NCBI GenBank assembly: GCA_028023455.1
Contig: JAQFVV010000228.1
Location: 1,569,591 to 1,633,590, forward strand
DNA from: Epiperipatus broadwayi
Lineage: Eukaryota; Onychophora; Udeonychophora; Euonychophora; Peripatidae
DNA: 64,000 nucleotides
Direction of reading: 5' to 3'
Shown: positions 35,538 through 47,854 of the stretch, in pieces
Numbering within the stretch: position 1 is the first letter of the stretch
How the letters are laid out: each line of letters begins with the position of its first letter
Notes under the pieces: model-generated
Seen by the model: the letters and a program-made list of their open reading frames with translations, nothing else
Databases searched by the model: none
What the model was told of the DNA's origin: nothing
Made by a program: the position numbers and the translations under genes

Positions 35538-35940
35538 CTAGATGAAGAGCTGCTTGTGTCATATCATATTATGTCATCTGGGGAGTTGTGATTTGTTATG
35601 CCCATGTTGACTTTTAAGTCATTCTGACCCCTCATATATAGGACCAACTGATGAGTGCTGGTTCAGCACAAAATATGTATATTGGAGATCATTTATCTGT
35701 TTCACATTATGTGGTCCTGTGTATTAGTTATATAAGATGGAGTGGATAGCTGAAGGGAGCTTGAAAGTCTGTGTTCAAATCCCTTATAATAAGAGCATTT
35801 TATATAGTTTCAGGAGAATTATAATTCTACAAAGTATATTTTATCATTATTTTTTTATAACTAAAAATGAAATTAATAGCAACAAATAACAACTCCCTGG
35901 ATGACATAATATGATAAGACACAAGCAGCTCTTCATCTAG
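35538..35940. mobile_element. Foldback element with about 60-bp inverted arms and a tRNA-like interior
   Basis: The left arm at 35538-35601 and the right arm at about 35880-35940 are inverted copies starting and ending in ctagatgaagagctgcttgt / cttcatctag. The about 280-bp interior contains gagtggatagctgaaggg, then gtgttcaaatccc (35741-35787), resembling tRNA A- and B-box promoter elements. It may therefore be a SINE fragment caught between inverted copies. No protein coding. Confidence 0.7.
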
Positions 35941-35959
35941 TTAATTTACATCAGATGAT

Positions 35960-36750
35960 GTAGTATATATGATGTCACCACAAATTAGTCTAGAATAGAT
36001 TGAAGAGATTTTCTCTTGGAAGCATTGGATAAATGGAATAGTCTAGTCAATGACTTATTTATAGCATCACTTAACATTTTTATTCATATCATTTTAAAAA
36101 ATCTGTGACCATATTATTGATTATTCTAATGTTTTGAAATATTTACTTTAAAGTCCTTTCATTGCCTATTCAAGTTAAAAATCACATCCATGGAGGAAAT
36201 AAAGAACAACATGGAACAAAATGTAGGTAACATTTGGATATAATATTGAAATAGTAACATTCAAATATTTCTACAGTAGTTGTTAAAAACTATAATAATA
36301 TCTATGATAAGGTTTATTAAGATTATGACAAACATAAGCACTCATAAATAAATAAAATATATATTTTGCTTGCAGGCATCCATTCATTTTATTTGTAATA
36401 CAAACATTATGTAACATAATACAACCTGATAATGTGAGCTTAGTGAAGTTTGCATCAGCTTTAAATTGAAGTGCTGGTATAAATTATGTTAAAAATGCAC
36501 AAAGAATGATAAATCTTGGTCAATAATGATTAGATGTTCTCATTTAGTTGTAAAAGTCTGTGGCATATTTAACCCAATGTGCTGTTGAACAAAAAACTTA
36601 ACACACTTATACTAGCACACCAGTTGACTTTAAATATTACCATAATACATAGCAAAATATTCAAGTTTTTAATTGCTGTTAATCTTTTATTTAAACTCAT
36701 TTATTTGAAATTAAGTATTTAAAAATAAACTTTCTATGCAATAGGAAAAT
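35960..36750. other. AT-rich non-coding DNA
   Basis: No gene or repeat boundary recognised between the foldback element and the tandem duplication. Confidence 0.4.
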
Positions 36751-38262
36751 CAAAATAATACTATGCCTGAGCATATTGAAATTTAGAAATGAGCAAATGT
36801 TGATAAAATATATTTGGTATAATTAGTAAAAATACTTGGGTGTGATTATGAAATTTATTATCTTGTAAATAAAATTTATAGTTTTGAAAAAGATTTATAA
36901 AAATTAGAAAAAAATAATAATAAAATTTTTAAAAAATGTGGAAAAATACTAAAAAAAAAATTTAATTTAAAAAAACCCAGAAATTAAAAATATATATTTT
37001 TAAAATAAATATCAACTACAAAGTATTGCTTAAAATCAAAAATGCTTATTTTAAATAAAACTGTTTGTCATCTTTGTAGTCACGAAGAAAAACCAATGAA
37101 ACATTTTAATAAATTGTTCCTATTATATCATAATGTATTTATTCACTATATATTTTATCACCTTGCTTAACACGACTAACAGACGGCATCCACAAAGATT
37201 TCTTTTCTTTTATTAAAAACATAATATTTTTAATCTTTACCCTTTAGTTTCTAAGATGTCATTTTGTCTTCACTGTAGCATTAATGAAATATAAAATCTC
37301 TATTCTCCAATAAAGTTAGATATATAAAAACTAGAGATCATACTTGTAACACCTGCAGATATTTATATGGATTTCAATCTCATTCTCATCATCACTGTAG
37401 GTGTCTTGCATGATTCAGTGCAGCAGTAAAAGTCGGACTTAGGATCAGAAAGTTCCAGGATCAATTCTGGCACTAGCAATCCTGATGCTTGAACTTCTCA
37501 TGAACTCAAAATAATACTATGCCTGAGCATATTGAAATTTAGAAATGAGCAAATGTTGATAAAATATATTTGGTATAATTAGTAAAAATACTTGGGTATG
37601 ATTATGAAATTTATTATCTTGTAAATAAAATTTATAGTTTTGAAAAAGATTTATAAAAATTAGAAAAAAATAATAATAAAATTTTTAAAAAATGTGGAAA
37701 AATACTAAAAAAAAAATTTAATTTAAAAAAACCCAGAAATTAAAAATATATATTTTTAAAATAAATATCAACTACAAAGTATTGCTTAAAATCAAAAATG
37801 CTTATTTTAAATAAAACTGTTTGTCATCTTTGTAGTCACGAAGAAAAACCAATGAAACATTTTAATAAATTGTTCCTATTATATCATAATGTATTTATTC
37901 ACTATATATTTTATCACCTTGCTTAACACGACTAACAGACGGCATCCACAAAGATTTCTTTTCTTTTATTAAAAACATAATATTTTTAATCTTTACCCTT
38001 TAGTTTCTAAGATGTCATTTTGTCTTCACTGTAGCATTAATGAAATATAAAATCTCTATTCTCCAATAAAGTTAGATATATAGAAACTAGAGATCATACT
38101 TGTAACACCTGCAGATATTTATATGGATTTCAATCTCATTCTCATCATCACTGTAGGTGTCTTGCATGATTCAGTGCAGCAGTAAAAGTCAGACTTAGGA
38201 TCAGAAAGTTCCAGGATCAATTCTGGCACTAGCAATCCTGATGCTTGAACTTCTCATGAACT
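36751..38262. repeat. 756-bp tandem duplication, nearly identical copies
   Basis: Unit 36751-37506 is repeated head-to-tail at 37507-38262. By reading I find only three differences: gggtgtgat/gggtatgat, tatataaaaac/tatatagaaac and gtcggac/gtcagac. Each unit begins caaaataatactatgcctg and ends inside a SINE at ttctcatgaact. The first copy therefore carries a SINE cut at its 3' tail, and the second runs on into the intact tail. The divergence is very low, so this is either a recent duplication or an assembly artefact. No gene is included. Confidence 0.95.
37405..37506 (+). repeat. tRNA-derived SINE, tail-truncated copy
   Basis: The body reads ttcagtgcagcagtaaaagt, then ggatcagaaagttcc, then ggatcaattctgg (B-box-like), then a tail gatgcttgaacttctcatga. 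It is interrupted at its 3' tail by the junction of the tandem duplication. The family recurs at 38161, 38286 and 43335. Confidence 0.55.
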
Positions 38263-38278
38263 CCTAAACAATAAAGCC
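38161..38278 (+). repeat. tRNA-derived SINE, complete tail copy
   Basis: Same family as 37405-37506, here running on to cctaaacaataaagcc at the 3' end. B-box-like ggatcaattctgg is present. It has no polyA tail. Confidence 0.55.
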
Positions 38279-38285
38279 ATTAGCC

Positions 38286-38392
38286 TTTTTTGGAACTCTG
38301 CAGTTTGGCACAAAGATGACTTGAGATCAGGAGATCCCAGAATCAATTTTGGCATTTGCAATCCTTCTTATGAATTCCCAACAAATAAGGCA
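38286..38392 (+). repeat. Diverged copy of the same SINE
   Basis: ctgcagtttggcacaaagat, then gagatcaggagatccc, agaatcaattttggca and tatgaattcccaacaaataa follow the order of the SINE at 38161-38278, with many changes and a deletion in the tail. Confidence 0.5.
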
Positions 38393-38399
38393 CATGGTT

Positions 38400-40940
38400 T
38401 TTTTATCACTTAGGTATTTTCTGCAGGTTTTTATTTTGTTTACTATCAAAACATTGTAATTTACTTGATTAATACCATTTCAAATACAATGCTATTTTTC
38501 ATTATACCTTATAATTCTCTTTAATCTTTGCACTATCTTAATATATTTACCTACAATATCCAATTTTGAAAAAAAGAAAAATTATATTATCAGTTCTAAA
38601 GCTTTACCTTTTACAATTTAATGTATAACTTGAGATAAATATTTTTCTATTCAATAAATACTATTTTAAAATGAATAGCTTCTCTTCAATACTCATCTTG
38701 TTTCAGATATATAGTGTGAAAAATTATATTAATATAATATAAATGCAAGGTCATTTTAAAATGTTTTAAGAAAATTCAAATTTAATTACCTTAAAAAAAG
38801 TGAGATTTCAATAAATTAAAATAGATTGTTCTAAAAACATATAAATAATAATATAAAAAAAATTGCAAGCTTTATATAATGATTTATTTTACTGAACTGC
38901 ACTAGAATTTTTTAAATATATATATATATATATATATTAAATATACAATATAAATAATGTATTATTATATTAATATAAATAATTATAAAAAGATAAAATA
39001 AAAATTAAAACAATATTTTTTTTTTTTGGTAATCCTGTTTAGTTACACCAATCATAGATAAAGTAAATTCAAAGGTTTAACTAAAATTTGAAAATTGACA
39101 GATAAATAAGACTTTTGTCAAAAACTGGGAACTAGGAAAAAGTTTGATTACTGCATTTAATATATATATATAATTTGCTAGAATTTTAACAAACTTGTTT
39201 AGACAGATAAATAAACATTAGAAATTTTTGTTATTGCAGAAAGTCAGCATTGATCATGTATTTATAATCTTAAATCCATGGATTAAATATAGAACTCAAT
39301 GAAAGCTTTTGATTTGTTTATTAAGCAAATAAAATTAAAATAAATTTTTTTATAAATAAAAAAGGAATTTTTTTAATGTAAATGTGTACTATATATATAT
39401 ATAACTAACATAGTTAATCATTACATCTTTACTCTGCTTTGCACTTGGTTTTTATGCAACGATTCATGATAGTGGTCATTATCATTTTGATTTACAATCG
39501 GTTATTCACCATAATGATTGTAAAATATATATATATTTTAGTGACCATTTTGTAACACTGATGACATCATAGAATAGTTATTAAAGTCACCTTATTCAAA
39601 AGCAAAATAATAACTTTTATGCTGAAATTGTACAACACATATTTTATTCATAAAACACAATGTTATAATGCTGCATTCAATATTTTGAATAAAAGCTTAA
39701 AATATGATTAATGAATGTACAATATTTTATTTTATTTTTATCCAGGATTTTTATGAGACATTTAGTACTTCATTAATAACATATCAAAAGTAGATTTTCA
39801 TTGTTAATGACTACAAAAGCAAAAAACTAAAAAGATTCATTCAATATATGAATGTAAATTAACAACAGTACTATAAAAATAGAAAATTTGATCAGCATAA
39901 AATTAAAAATGTACAGTACATATATTAACTATAATATTCAATTAATATTTATACACAGCTTAAAAGTTTAAATAATTTGTTATATATGTTAAACCCCAAT
40001 TGTTTTTTATCATAGGTGCTTTCTCTTTCCACATCTCTTTCCATATTAAAATAAAAATTCTAGTTATTCTTTTATATTTTTAATAGTGGTACTAAAATCA
40101 TTGAAAATTCAATTTTACAGTCTTGGTTGAAACATTTTACTATATTGATATGATGTTCAAAATAGATGTAAATTATTTATATTGTTAAGTTAAACAATAA
40201 ATATAAGTTATTTTTTTTATAACAAAGTAATTTATTGATTTATTTATTAAAATATTTCATATAAGAAAGAGTTTAATTTTGGCTTTTCTTTCATATATAA
40301 ATTACATAAAGTCTAAAATATTATTATATATATATATGTTTTTAGCATACTTTATATGTTGTAAAAATTTGCTTTCCAAAGCATTTTTTTATTTATTTCA
40401 TGCTTCAATAATTCAATAGCTTAGGCTCTCCAGTTTATTTTTTATATTTTCATATATTGAAAGATTTCAAAATTTTTATACTTCAGACATGAAAATTTTA
40501 GATATTATATATATTTCATAAAGATTTTTGATATATATATAATTAGGATTTCTATTATAATATGATAAAAGTAGAATATTTTAAACAGCACTGAAAATAT
40601 TTTTTTCTCTGATATGTAAAAAGTTTAGATATTACATATTTTTTCAATATTATTATATTACATTCATGTAAGCTTTATATATATAAAATTGATTTCTAAT
40701 ATATATATGAAAAATTTTAGTTTTCTGCTTTACAAATGTTAGATTACACAGATAATACTTTTTCTTAGATAAAAATATTTATATCAAATATTGCATTAAC
40801 ATCCATCACTCATTATTGCAAATGTGGAAAGAGTTTTTGATTGCTCTGACTTAAAATTTAAAACCAACTATTTTGACAGCATATTATCAACTTATCCTTC
40901 TTTATGCATGGATAAAATTGTAAAAAAATAAACAAATCCA
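38400..40940. other. AT-rich DNA with TA microsatellites
   Basis: No gene. TA-repeat runs occur near 38914-38938, 39161-39172, 39392-39402, 39525-39535 and 40324-40338. Nothing else recognisable. Confidence 0.45.
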
Positions 40941-40944
40941 CCTT

Positions 40945-41170
40945 TCTTATTATTGTTATAATGCTTGTTTTATTAAAATTAATCGTTATAATTTTGATTG
41001 ACCAGAGATCTTTTTCAGAGCTATAAGATATATCAATGCATGAATACATAAATAGTTTATAAAGTTGCTTGTATATATATATATATCTTATAGTTCAAGA
41101 AGATTGCTGGCCAATCAAAAGTGTAAGATTGTTTAATTTTAATAAAATAATCATTATAACCAATAAAATG
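40945..41170. repeat. Diverged hairpin MITE with about 85-bp arms
   Basis: The left arm (about 40949-41032) and right arm (about 41080-41164) are inverted copies. Matching text includes tttattaaaatta, ttttgattg.ccag and ctataagatatat. The arms have diverged more than those at 30132-30328, so it is older. The loop holds a TA microsatellite. Confidence 0.7.
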
Positions 41171-42756
41171 AAAGGTGAATTGTTTGATTTTTTATTTTGA
41201 TAATGGTGATAACATGACTAAAAAAGTTCTGGGCATGAAGGAAAATAGTCATGATGAGAAAAAAAGAGAATATTATATATAATGCTGGGTACTGTTCCAT
41301 TTCATTGAGAGATCAGATATCACTGTCAATATAAACAGCAGAGATCATAAAGTATTAAAACACTTTGATTTGATTTTTGATGACACATTACTTAAAAAGC
41401 CTTTTATGAAAACAAATAATTAGGTAGATCAGATTCTACTGACATGCATAAGATGGAAACCCATATTGGTAAATGATACTACTTTTCAGGGTAATGGTGA
41501 TGTAAAGCAACATCAAAATGACATAATATGATTGGGTCAGGTCAAAAAGCAAAATTCTCCTATATTTTGTCTAACTGATAACAGGTATTGGATTTGCCAT
41601 GCTCATGAAACTGTTCCCTTTTTTTTTTTTTTTGATAATGAAAATTTCAATAAAAATGATCATTTATATCAAATTTTTTATAAGTTCTAAAAAAATGTAA
41701 AATATTTGAAAGAATGGTTTAAGATTTTATATATTCTAAGTTATACTGTTAGTCTGAATGAATTTCTGATGCTCTTTAAATGGTATCTTAGCTGGAAAAT
41801 GTATATTGCAAAAAAAAAAAAAAGCTTACTTTCTGAAAAATTAATAACTTTTTTTCTTGTTTCTACATAAAATGTAACTGCATGGCCAAAGAGTTAAAAA
41901 ATTAAAAAAAAATTTTTTTATTTTTGAAATATTAAATACATATATATTTTTAAAAACAATATTCTATAAAAATGTTATTTTTCAAGAGAGATTTCTTTGA
42001 GTGAATTTTTCACTCAAAAAAATTGATTATTTAATAATTCAGCTTTCTCATTAATGTATATGCTATGAAAATTATAGTTCGGATTTATATTTGTGATGTC
42101 ATGTTGGCTGATCTAAAAGTATTTGAAAAAAGGGTTTAAATTCATGCATTTTGGAATAATGATAGTGTATCTGTAGTAGAAATAAGGTTTTGTTTTTTTA
42201 TAAAATAAAATTTATAATTTGCAATGTTTCAGTAAAAATCAATGAGTTGAATATGATATATTTGTTTTATTAAGCTGGAAAAAAATAAAATGAAAATATA
42301 TATTCACATAATTTTGACAACATGTCCTTGACACTACTTTCAGATGAGTTCTTTTAAATAACACAATAGTTATCAAAAGATATACTCAATTGTGTGAGCT
42401 AATAATTAATAAACTCAAATTTTGGAAATCTATTTTGTTCATCCATGGATTATATTTATTATCATATATACCGAGTTTCACTTTCTCTTCTTTGATAATC
42501 TATAAGGAAAATATATTTTCTTACTTTTATTGTATGAATGGTATATTATTCAAAATACAAAAATTGATTTAAAAATATTGACTACTCCAATGCACAATAG
42601 GAACTAGACTAAATAATATTACCATTTTGAAAAATGCTGACATTATTGTTAAATAAAGAAAATGATCATTATTCAATAACACTAAAGTGAAATGTGTAAA
42701 AAATTATTCATAATAACCTAGAAACAAAAAATTTTGAAATCAAATGAATTATTAAC
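41171..42756. other. AT-rich non-coding DNA
   Basis: No gene supported. A small perfect hairpin tttgagtga/tcactcaaa lies near 41997-42020. The frame at 42390-42572 is AT-driven and unrecognised. Confidence 0.4.
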
Positions 42757-42769
42757 AATATTCCTATAA

Positions 42770-43303
42770 CCATTAAACATCACATGATCACATTTCCTAT
42801 ACTAGCACATTAATTGTTGATAAACAGAGCAAAACTCTCCAAACAGTATTGCCACCTGTGCTAAACAGAGTAATCAATGAATGCCAGAAGGCTTGTGCAT
42901 AAAATCCCTATCTAATGCCTACTCATCCAATATCCCCAGACTAGTTTCTGGCTTGTGGCCTTCGTCAGGGAGGAGCTTTGGATCTGAGAGCACTGCATCT
43001 AGATCTTAGGATCTAATGCAACCCTCTAGCAGCCACCTTTTATCTTTACTTAACTACAAAACTACGAGAATGAAATTGAAAACACAAAAAATATTTTCAA
43101 TCTAAGCTCAATAGCTTATATAGACATATGGGTCTGAACTCAGTTCAGCACCCATACATTTTGGTGTCTTTGGCTCTTTTACAACCATAGCCACCACTAT
43201 CCTATTAGGCAGGATTGGTGTTAAACCATTAAGCATTCTGGCATCCATTGATTATTCTGTTTAGCACTGGTGGCAATAATGTATGGAGAGTTTTGTTCTG
43301 TTT
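42770..43303 (-). mobile_element. Hammerhead-repeat element with full monomer and inverted tail
   Basis: About 467 bp of monomer (42770-43236, ribozyme on the minus strand) run from ccattaaacatcac to gtgttaaaccattaa. They are followed by a 67-bp inverted end fragment (43237-43303) finishing at gagttttgttctgttt. Flanking direct repeats are aatattcctataa at 42757-42769 and aatatttctataa at 43304-43316 (12 of 13 identical). The end ctgttt is the same terminus seen in the copies at 10437 and 61836, which supports a defined element end. Confidence 0.83.
42925..42983 (-). ncRNA. Type I hammerhead ribozyme (core intact)
   Basis: On the minus strand: CTGACGA, A-GGC-CACAA-GCC-A, GAAAC, TA, GTC. The outer stem I is ATCC/GGAT and the inner stem TCCTCC/TGGGGA, with one change next to the core (C instead of A before CTGACGA) that breaks one pair. 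Otherwise as at 11071-11129. Confidence 0.75.
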
Positions 43304-43334
43304 AATATTTCTATAATTGTCTCTCATTTGTTTC

Positions 43335-43422
43335 ATGTAGTGAAATGATGGGTTCAGAATCAAGATCCATGAATCTGTAACTTCTGATGCTTAAACTTCT
43401 TATGAATTCTGAACAATAAATC
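43335..43422 (+). repeat. Diverged SINE of the 38-kb family
   Basis: gtagtgaaatgatgggttca, then gaatcaagatcc, gatgcttaaacttcttatga and attctgaacaataaa parallel the SINE at 38161-38278. It lies directly beside the hammerhead repeat. Confidence 0.45.
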
Positions 43423-46259
43423 ATTTAATCTAACAATAACTGCTATGAAATTATTGGGAATTATTAAGTATCACTTCTAAGTATAGCTCTTGGAAAAGAT
43501 ACAATGATATTCCTGCAAGTTTATTGTTTAAAAAAGAAGACATTGTCAAAGGTAATTTAAATTTTATGTTAGAATATCTATTTCTGTCTTATATAAAAAT
43601 ATGTTTAGGATTTAATGCTGTAAGAATGAAAGTTATCATCTTAACTTACTTCACTAAAGTATTATTAGCATGTTTAATTAAAATAATTGTCAATATTCTT
43701 TCTCTTATGCTATCTTCATTTCCTTTTGCCTCTCTTTTTGTTAAATGATTTTAGTTACTTAAATTAGCGCAGGGTTTCCACTTTTGAGACTTGTTTACTT
43801 ATGCAATCATATTAGTTTTTTTTAATTACAAGCAAAACAATTATGACTTTAATTAATTTCTATGCTATGCTTTTAAAAGCATGGCTCTCATAAAATACTT
43901 AAAAGATTTTTATCCCTAACAATAGAGTTATGCAAACTAAATTATTAGCTAAGATTTATGCAACAAAGATATTTGCCATTCCATGGTTCATTGTATTTCG
44001 TTGCATTTGTTCTATAAATCTTAATTCATTGATAAAAAAATGTTTTATTATTTATTCATTCTAAAAGACTTTGTTGTAACAGATTTCGCTATATTCATTT
44101 GCTTAATAAAATCCTAATAAGAATATCTATACTGTATTATGATTTTAAAATTGCATATATTATGGAAATATATGGCACCATATCTTTAAGAAAATATTTC
44201 TTACAAAAGCTAGTCAAGGCTATATTGTTATAAAGAGATGATAAACTGAGACCTATCATCTACAATAATAAAAAAAAAAAATTATTTGTTTCAACATCTG
44301 TATTAGGATCTTTAATTCATTTTATTTGCTTTACTTCAAAGCCATCATCTATCGTAAGTCTTAGAAATCAATAACTTGGATTCAAAATCTATGTACATGT
44401 GAGTTGCATGTAAAAAATGATAAAAGTAGTTATGTGCAAGTGTAAGTCAAATGCTCTTCAGTGGTAAAGACCAGTAATTATTATATAGAATCTACTACCT
44501 AACTTTTCAATAGATGAATATATAATAGAATAGAATAAATTCTTGTTACTAATAAAATGATAATCAAATGCATCTTTTTACTTTAACTGCTAAATAGTTT
44601 TGGAAATGAGATTAGGCTTTTCTTTGCCTAATTAGTCATCCATTTAAAATATAGAGCTATCTATTTAATAGCTAATGAATAAAACAAACAAGAAAACTTA
44701 AATCCTTTCCACAGAGCAACTATCATAGGAACATTGCATTGTCCTTCACTATTCTCTAGAATGGATCTGAAAAAAATCTTTACTTTGGAATGAGATTATT
44801 CATCTTATCACCAAAAAAATATATAATGAAAACATTTGTAATTCAAATCTGGAAGCAAATTAAAAAAACTGGCTATCATGGACTACCATTATATGAAAAA
44901 AAAATTTTAAGGCAATGAAAATGAGTTACATCTTCCATTGAAAGATTTTAATTTTTAAGATTAATATGAACAGGACGAGGAGGAAAAAATAGCAATTCAA
45001 AACACTGGATTCTACATGATCCTCCATATTAGTATCAAAAGTTAAATAACAACTACAAGGAGAATCACTTAATTTATCTAACAAAATGATTATCTTATAT
45101 CACTATAAGCAATATCTAAATATTACTTTCACGATTATAAAATAATCATTAAACTTCCTATATTAAATATTTTTTACATATATTTACTTTTTTTTTTTAT
45201 TAAATCTTAAATCCTACTAAATTTTAATTGAAATTTTAATTAAAATTATGGTAATTTAACAGTCAATAAAATGATAGTTTATTTTTAAAATTATCTTAAA
45301 ATTAATTTCAAATTTTATATTTATTTAGTCTGTTCTTTTTAATTAAATTTAATTTCTATAAAATTACTAGAAATAATACCATAGATTAACAATAATGAGT
45401 TAAGCATAAATTTAATTAAAATCATTGTAACATTTTTTTAAAAACAAAAACGCAACACAAAATGAATCATAAGCTAATACAAATAAATTTTTATATACAT
45501 TAACTATTTATATATACACACACATGCTTAAACAAATATTTTGAATCTAAATAACTGCTAATAGTTTTTCAAATAGCAGACATAATCATATACAAATAGA
45601 ACTTATATCATACAATGTTCATAAGAAACAAAAACAAACAAAGTAACCTTCTTGCTTTATGATAGCAATTGACAAAAGTAAAACAATGTTTAAATATCCC
45701 AGTGAAAATGAAGTTTCCAACAATCCTCATAAAAAACCAGTGAAAGGAAAGGTATTTATTGTAGGAGCTTCAGCAACTTCTCATTCTAATATTCATCTAC
45801 CAACCAATACTGGATGGTTAACCAGAAAACGTTTTAAATTTATTTGGCAAGAATTGAAATTCATGTCAAAGGCATTCAAGATCTTTCTAAGTTAAGAATA
45901 TGTTTGTAAAAAAAACAATAAATATATAAACCGTAAAATTAATCATGAAGTTATAATTTATTTGCATATGCTTCTATTACATATCATTAATAGTGTTTGC
46001 ATCATTAATAGATAAATGTATGCTGATTTTCTGATTTGAAAGTAAAATCATAGCAAGATTTGATGATAACAATAATGAGTTCACTAACATATGAAAGTGA
46101 GTCTAAAAGCATGGATAATATTATGAAGATAAAATACACTTCTGACAAAATCTGAAATTAAATCTAAAAATAAAAAATCTTTTCAATTTTATTGAAGTTT
46201 CAAAATGACTTAACATCTATATTTTGTTGAATTCATACAAATTTTATTATTTACAATGC
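43423..46259. other. AT-rich non-coding DNA
   Basis: No gene is recognised. The frames at 43524-43748 and 45659-45895 have no family signature; the latter (FKYPSENEVSNNPHKKPVKG) is the least AT-biased but has no identifiable homologue by eye. Confidence 0.35.
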
Positions 46260-46640
46260 TTTTCAGGACAAACCAATCAGTTGTAATCCAGTATTGCTAT
46301 CTGTTATAAACATGAGTAATAGGTAATGCTATCCTATCTATATCCCCTGACTAATTACTGTTTTTTTTAATTTCATCAGTCAAAAACTTGGATCTAGATC
46401 TTTGGCACCTAATTCACCTTCCTTCTAGCAATCACTTTTTACTTTCTTTTTTTACTATCAAGATACAGTCTGAAGTTCAAAAACAACTTAACATTTTGAA
46501 ACCATGTCTATTTGTTTGCATAGTTATATAGTTGTGCTACTTATTCAGTAACTTTTGGTATCCTCAGATTTATAAATATTGTAAACACCTCTTATCCTCT
46601 GGCTAGAATTGGTATAAAACCAAAAAATATAACATTAACT
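46260..46640 (-). mobile_element. Diverged hammerhead-repeat monomer
   Basis: It follows the monomer order in degraded form: aatccagtattgctatctgt, ctatatcccctgactaatt, catcagtcaaaaacttggat, ttctagcaatcac, aaccatgtctat, tggctagaattggtataaaa. The ribozyme core is ruined (stem II disrupted by a T-run). No target duplication was identified. Confidence 0.6.
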
Positions 46641-46899
46641 CAGCTTATAAAATGCTTTTAAGCATCAAATCTAGTTTATTTTAGGTCTGCCATTTACTGT
46701 AAGTTTAAATAATAAATACTAGATAATAATACTTATTAAATCAATATCCATTATTATGTTATCCATTTACAAAGTAAAAAACTTACTGAACTGTGGTCAC
46801 AACTATTTATCTATGCAAATAAATATGCTTGGATTCAAAATATTGGCTTTTTTTTTTAATTCCAGCTTAGTAGCTTGATAATAACAAGGGGCAAAAGAT

Positions 46900-47030
46900 G
46901 ATTGCTGAATAAAGATATAATAAGTCCAAAAGTGCACTAGATCCAGATCAGATTTTCTCAATGATAAAAACTACAAGCCAAAAACTAATCAAGTGATATG
47001 GATAAGATAGCATTAAATATGTATTTAATG
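46900..47030 (+). mobile_element. Diverged hammerhead-repeat fragment
   Basis: gtgcactagatccagatcag, ttctcaatgataaaaactac, aagccaaaaactaatcaagt and atatggataagatagcatt align to the ribozyme region with several core changes. It is opposite in orientation to the 46260 copy, so the two may be parts of one old inverted insertion. Confidence 0.5.
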
Positions 47031-47039
47031 AACATTACC

Positions 47040-47575
47040 ATTTACAATCTTTTAATTTCTTAAATTTACATGAGATGGGAGTTCTGGAATAAAATAGACA
47101 GTTTGCTCCTAAATATTATTGTTATTTGTCTGCTAAAATCAATCCAACTACCTTCTCCAATACTTAACCTTTCCCATGTTTTGCTCTTCAAACACTTATA
47201 AATATTTTCTTTTACTTAATTTCCTCTCATTTTCTATGTGTTCTTTCAATTTTTCTTTTATCATTTCCTTATCTAAAAGTCTTATGCAAATAAAAATATT
47301 ATTTAAAAAAAATAGTGCATTACTATTTTGTGGTTTTAGTTAAACCTTGTTCTCATTATTTTTGTGGTAATTAAGTCTTTAAGTGGATTTCTCTTCAGGA
47401 TATTTTTTTATGTTCATAATAAACAACTTTTCATATTTATAAAAATGTATAAATATAGTATTAAATAAATTGAATAACAACAACAAAAGTCAGTGCTAAT
47501 AATACCTGGGAATATAAATAGAACAAGCCTTTAAATAACTACTTAAATGTAAAATAAAAGTAATTAGGTAAAATG
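47040..47575. other. AT-rich non-coding DNA
   Basis: No gene or element recognised between the two hammerhead-repeat copies. Confidence 0.4.
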
Positions 47576-47577
47576 TT

Positions 47578-47850
47578 AAAACAGTAGAATTTTTTCTCAC
47601 AATAATGCCATCTAGTGTAAGCTTTAAAAATCAATAGATGCTAGATGTTTGCGCAATATAATCTCTGTCAAGTGCATTTCCATCCAATATCCCCAGACTA
47701 GTTTCTAGCTTATGGTTTTCATCAATGAAGAATCTTGAATGAGCTTACACTAGATGGCACTGTTGTGTGGAAAATATTTTGCTACTATTTTAACAGCTTT
47801 GTGTGAGCATAAAGAAAAGGTGATCATGTGATGTTTTAATGTTTAATATC
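47578..47850. mobile_element. Hammerhead-repeat inverted fragment pair
   Basis: The left part (minus) contains ccatctagtgtaagct, atccaatatccccagactag and tttctagcttatgg. The right part is inverted: agcttacactagatgg, then tgtgtggaaaat, gtgtgagcataaagaaaagg and tgatcatgtgatg. The ribozyme core reads TTGATGA rather than CTGATGA and stem II is mismatched, so it is inactive. Clear target duplications were not found. Confidence 0.65.
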
Positions 47851-47854
47851 AACT

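Noticed and set aside
36751-38262. CRISPR-like or satellite array
   Set aside because: There are only two long copies with no spacer structure; it is a simple tandem duplication.
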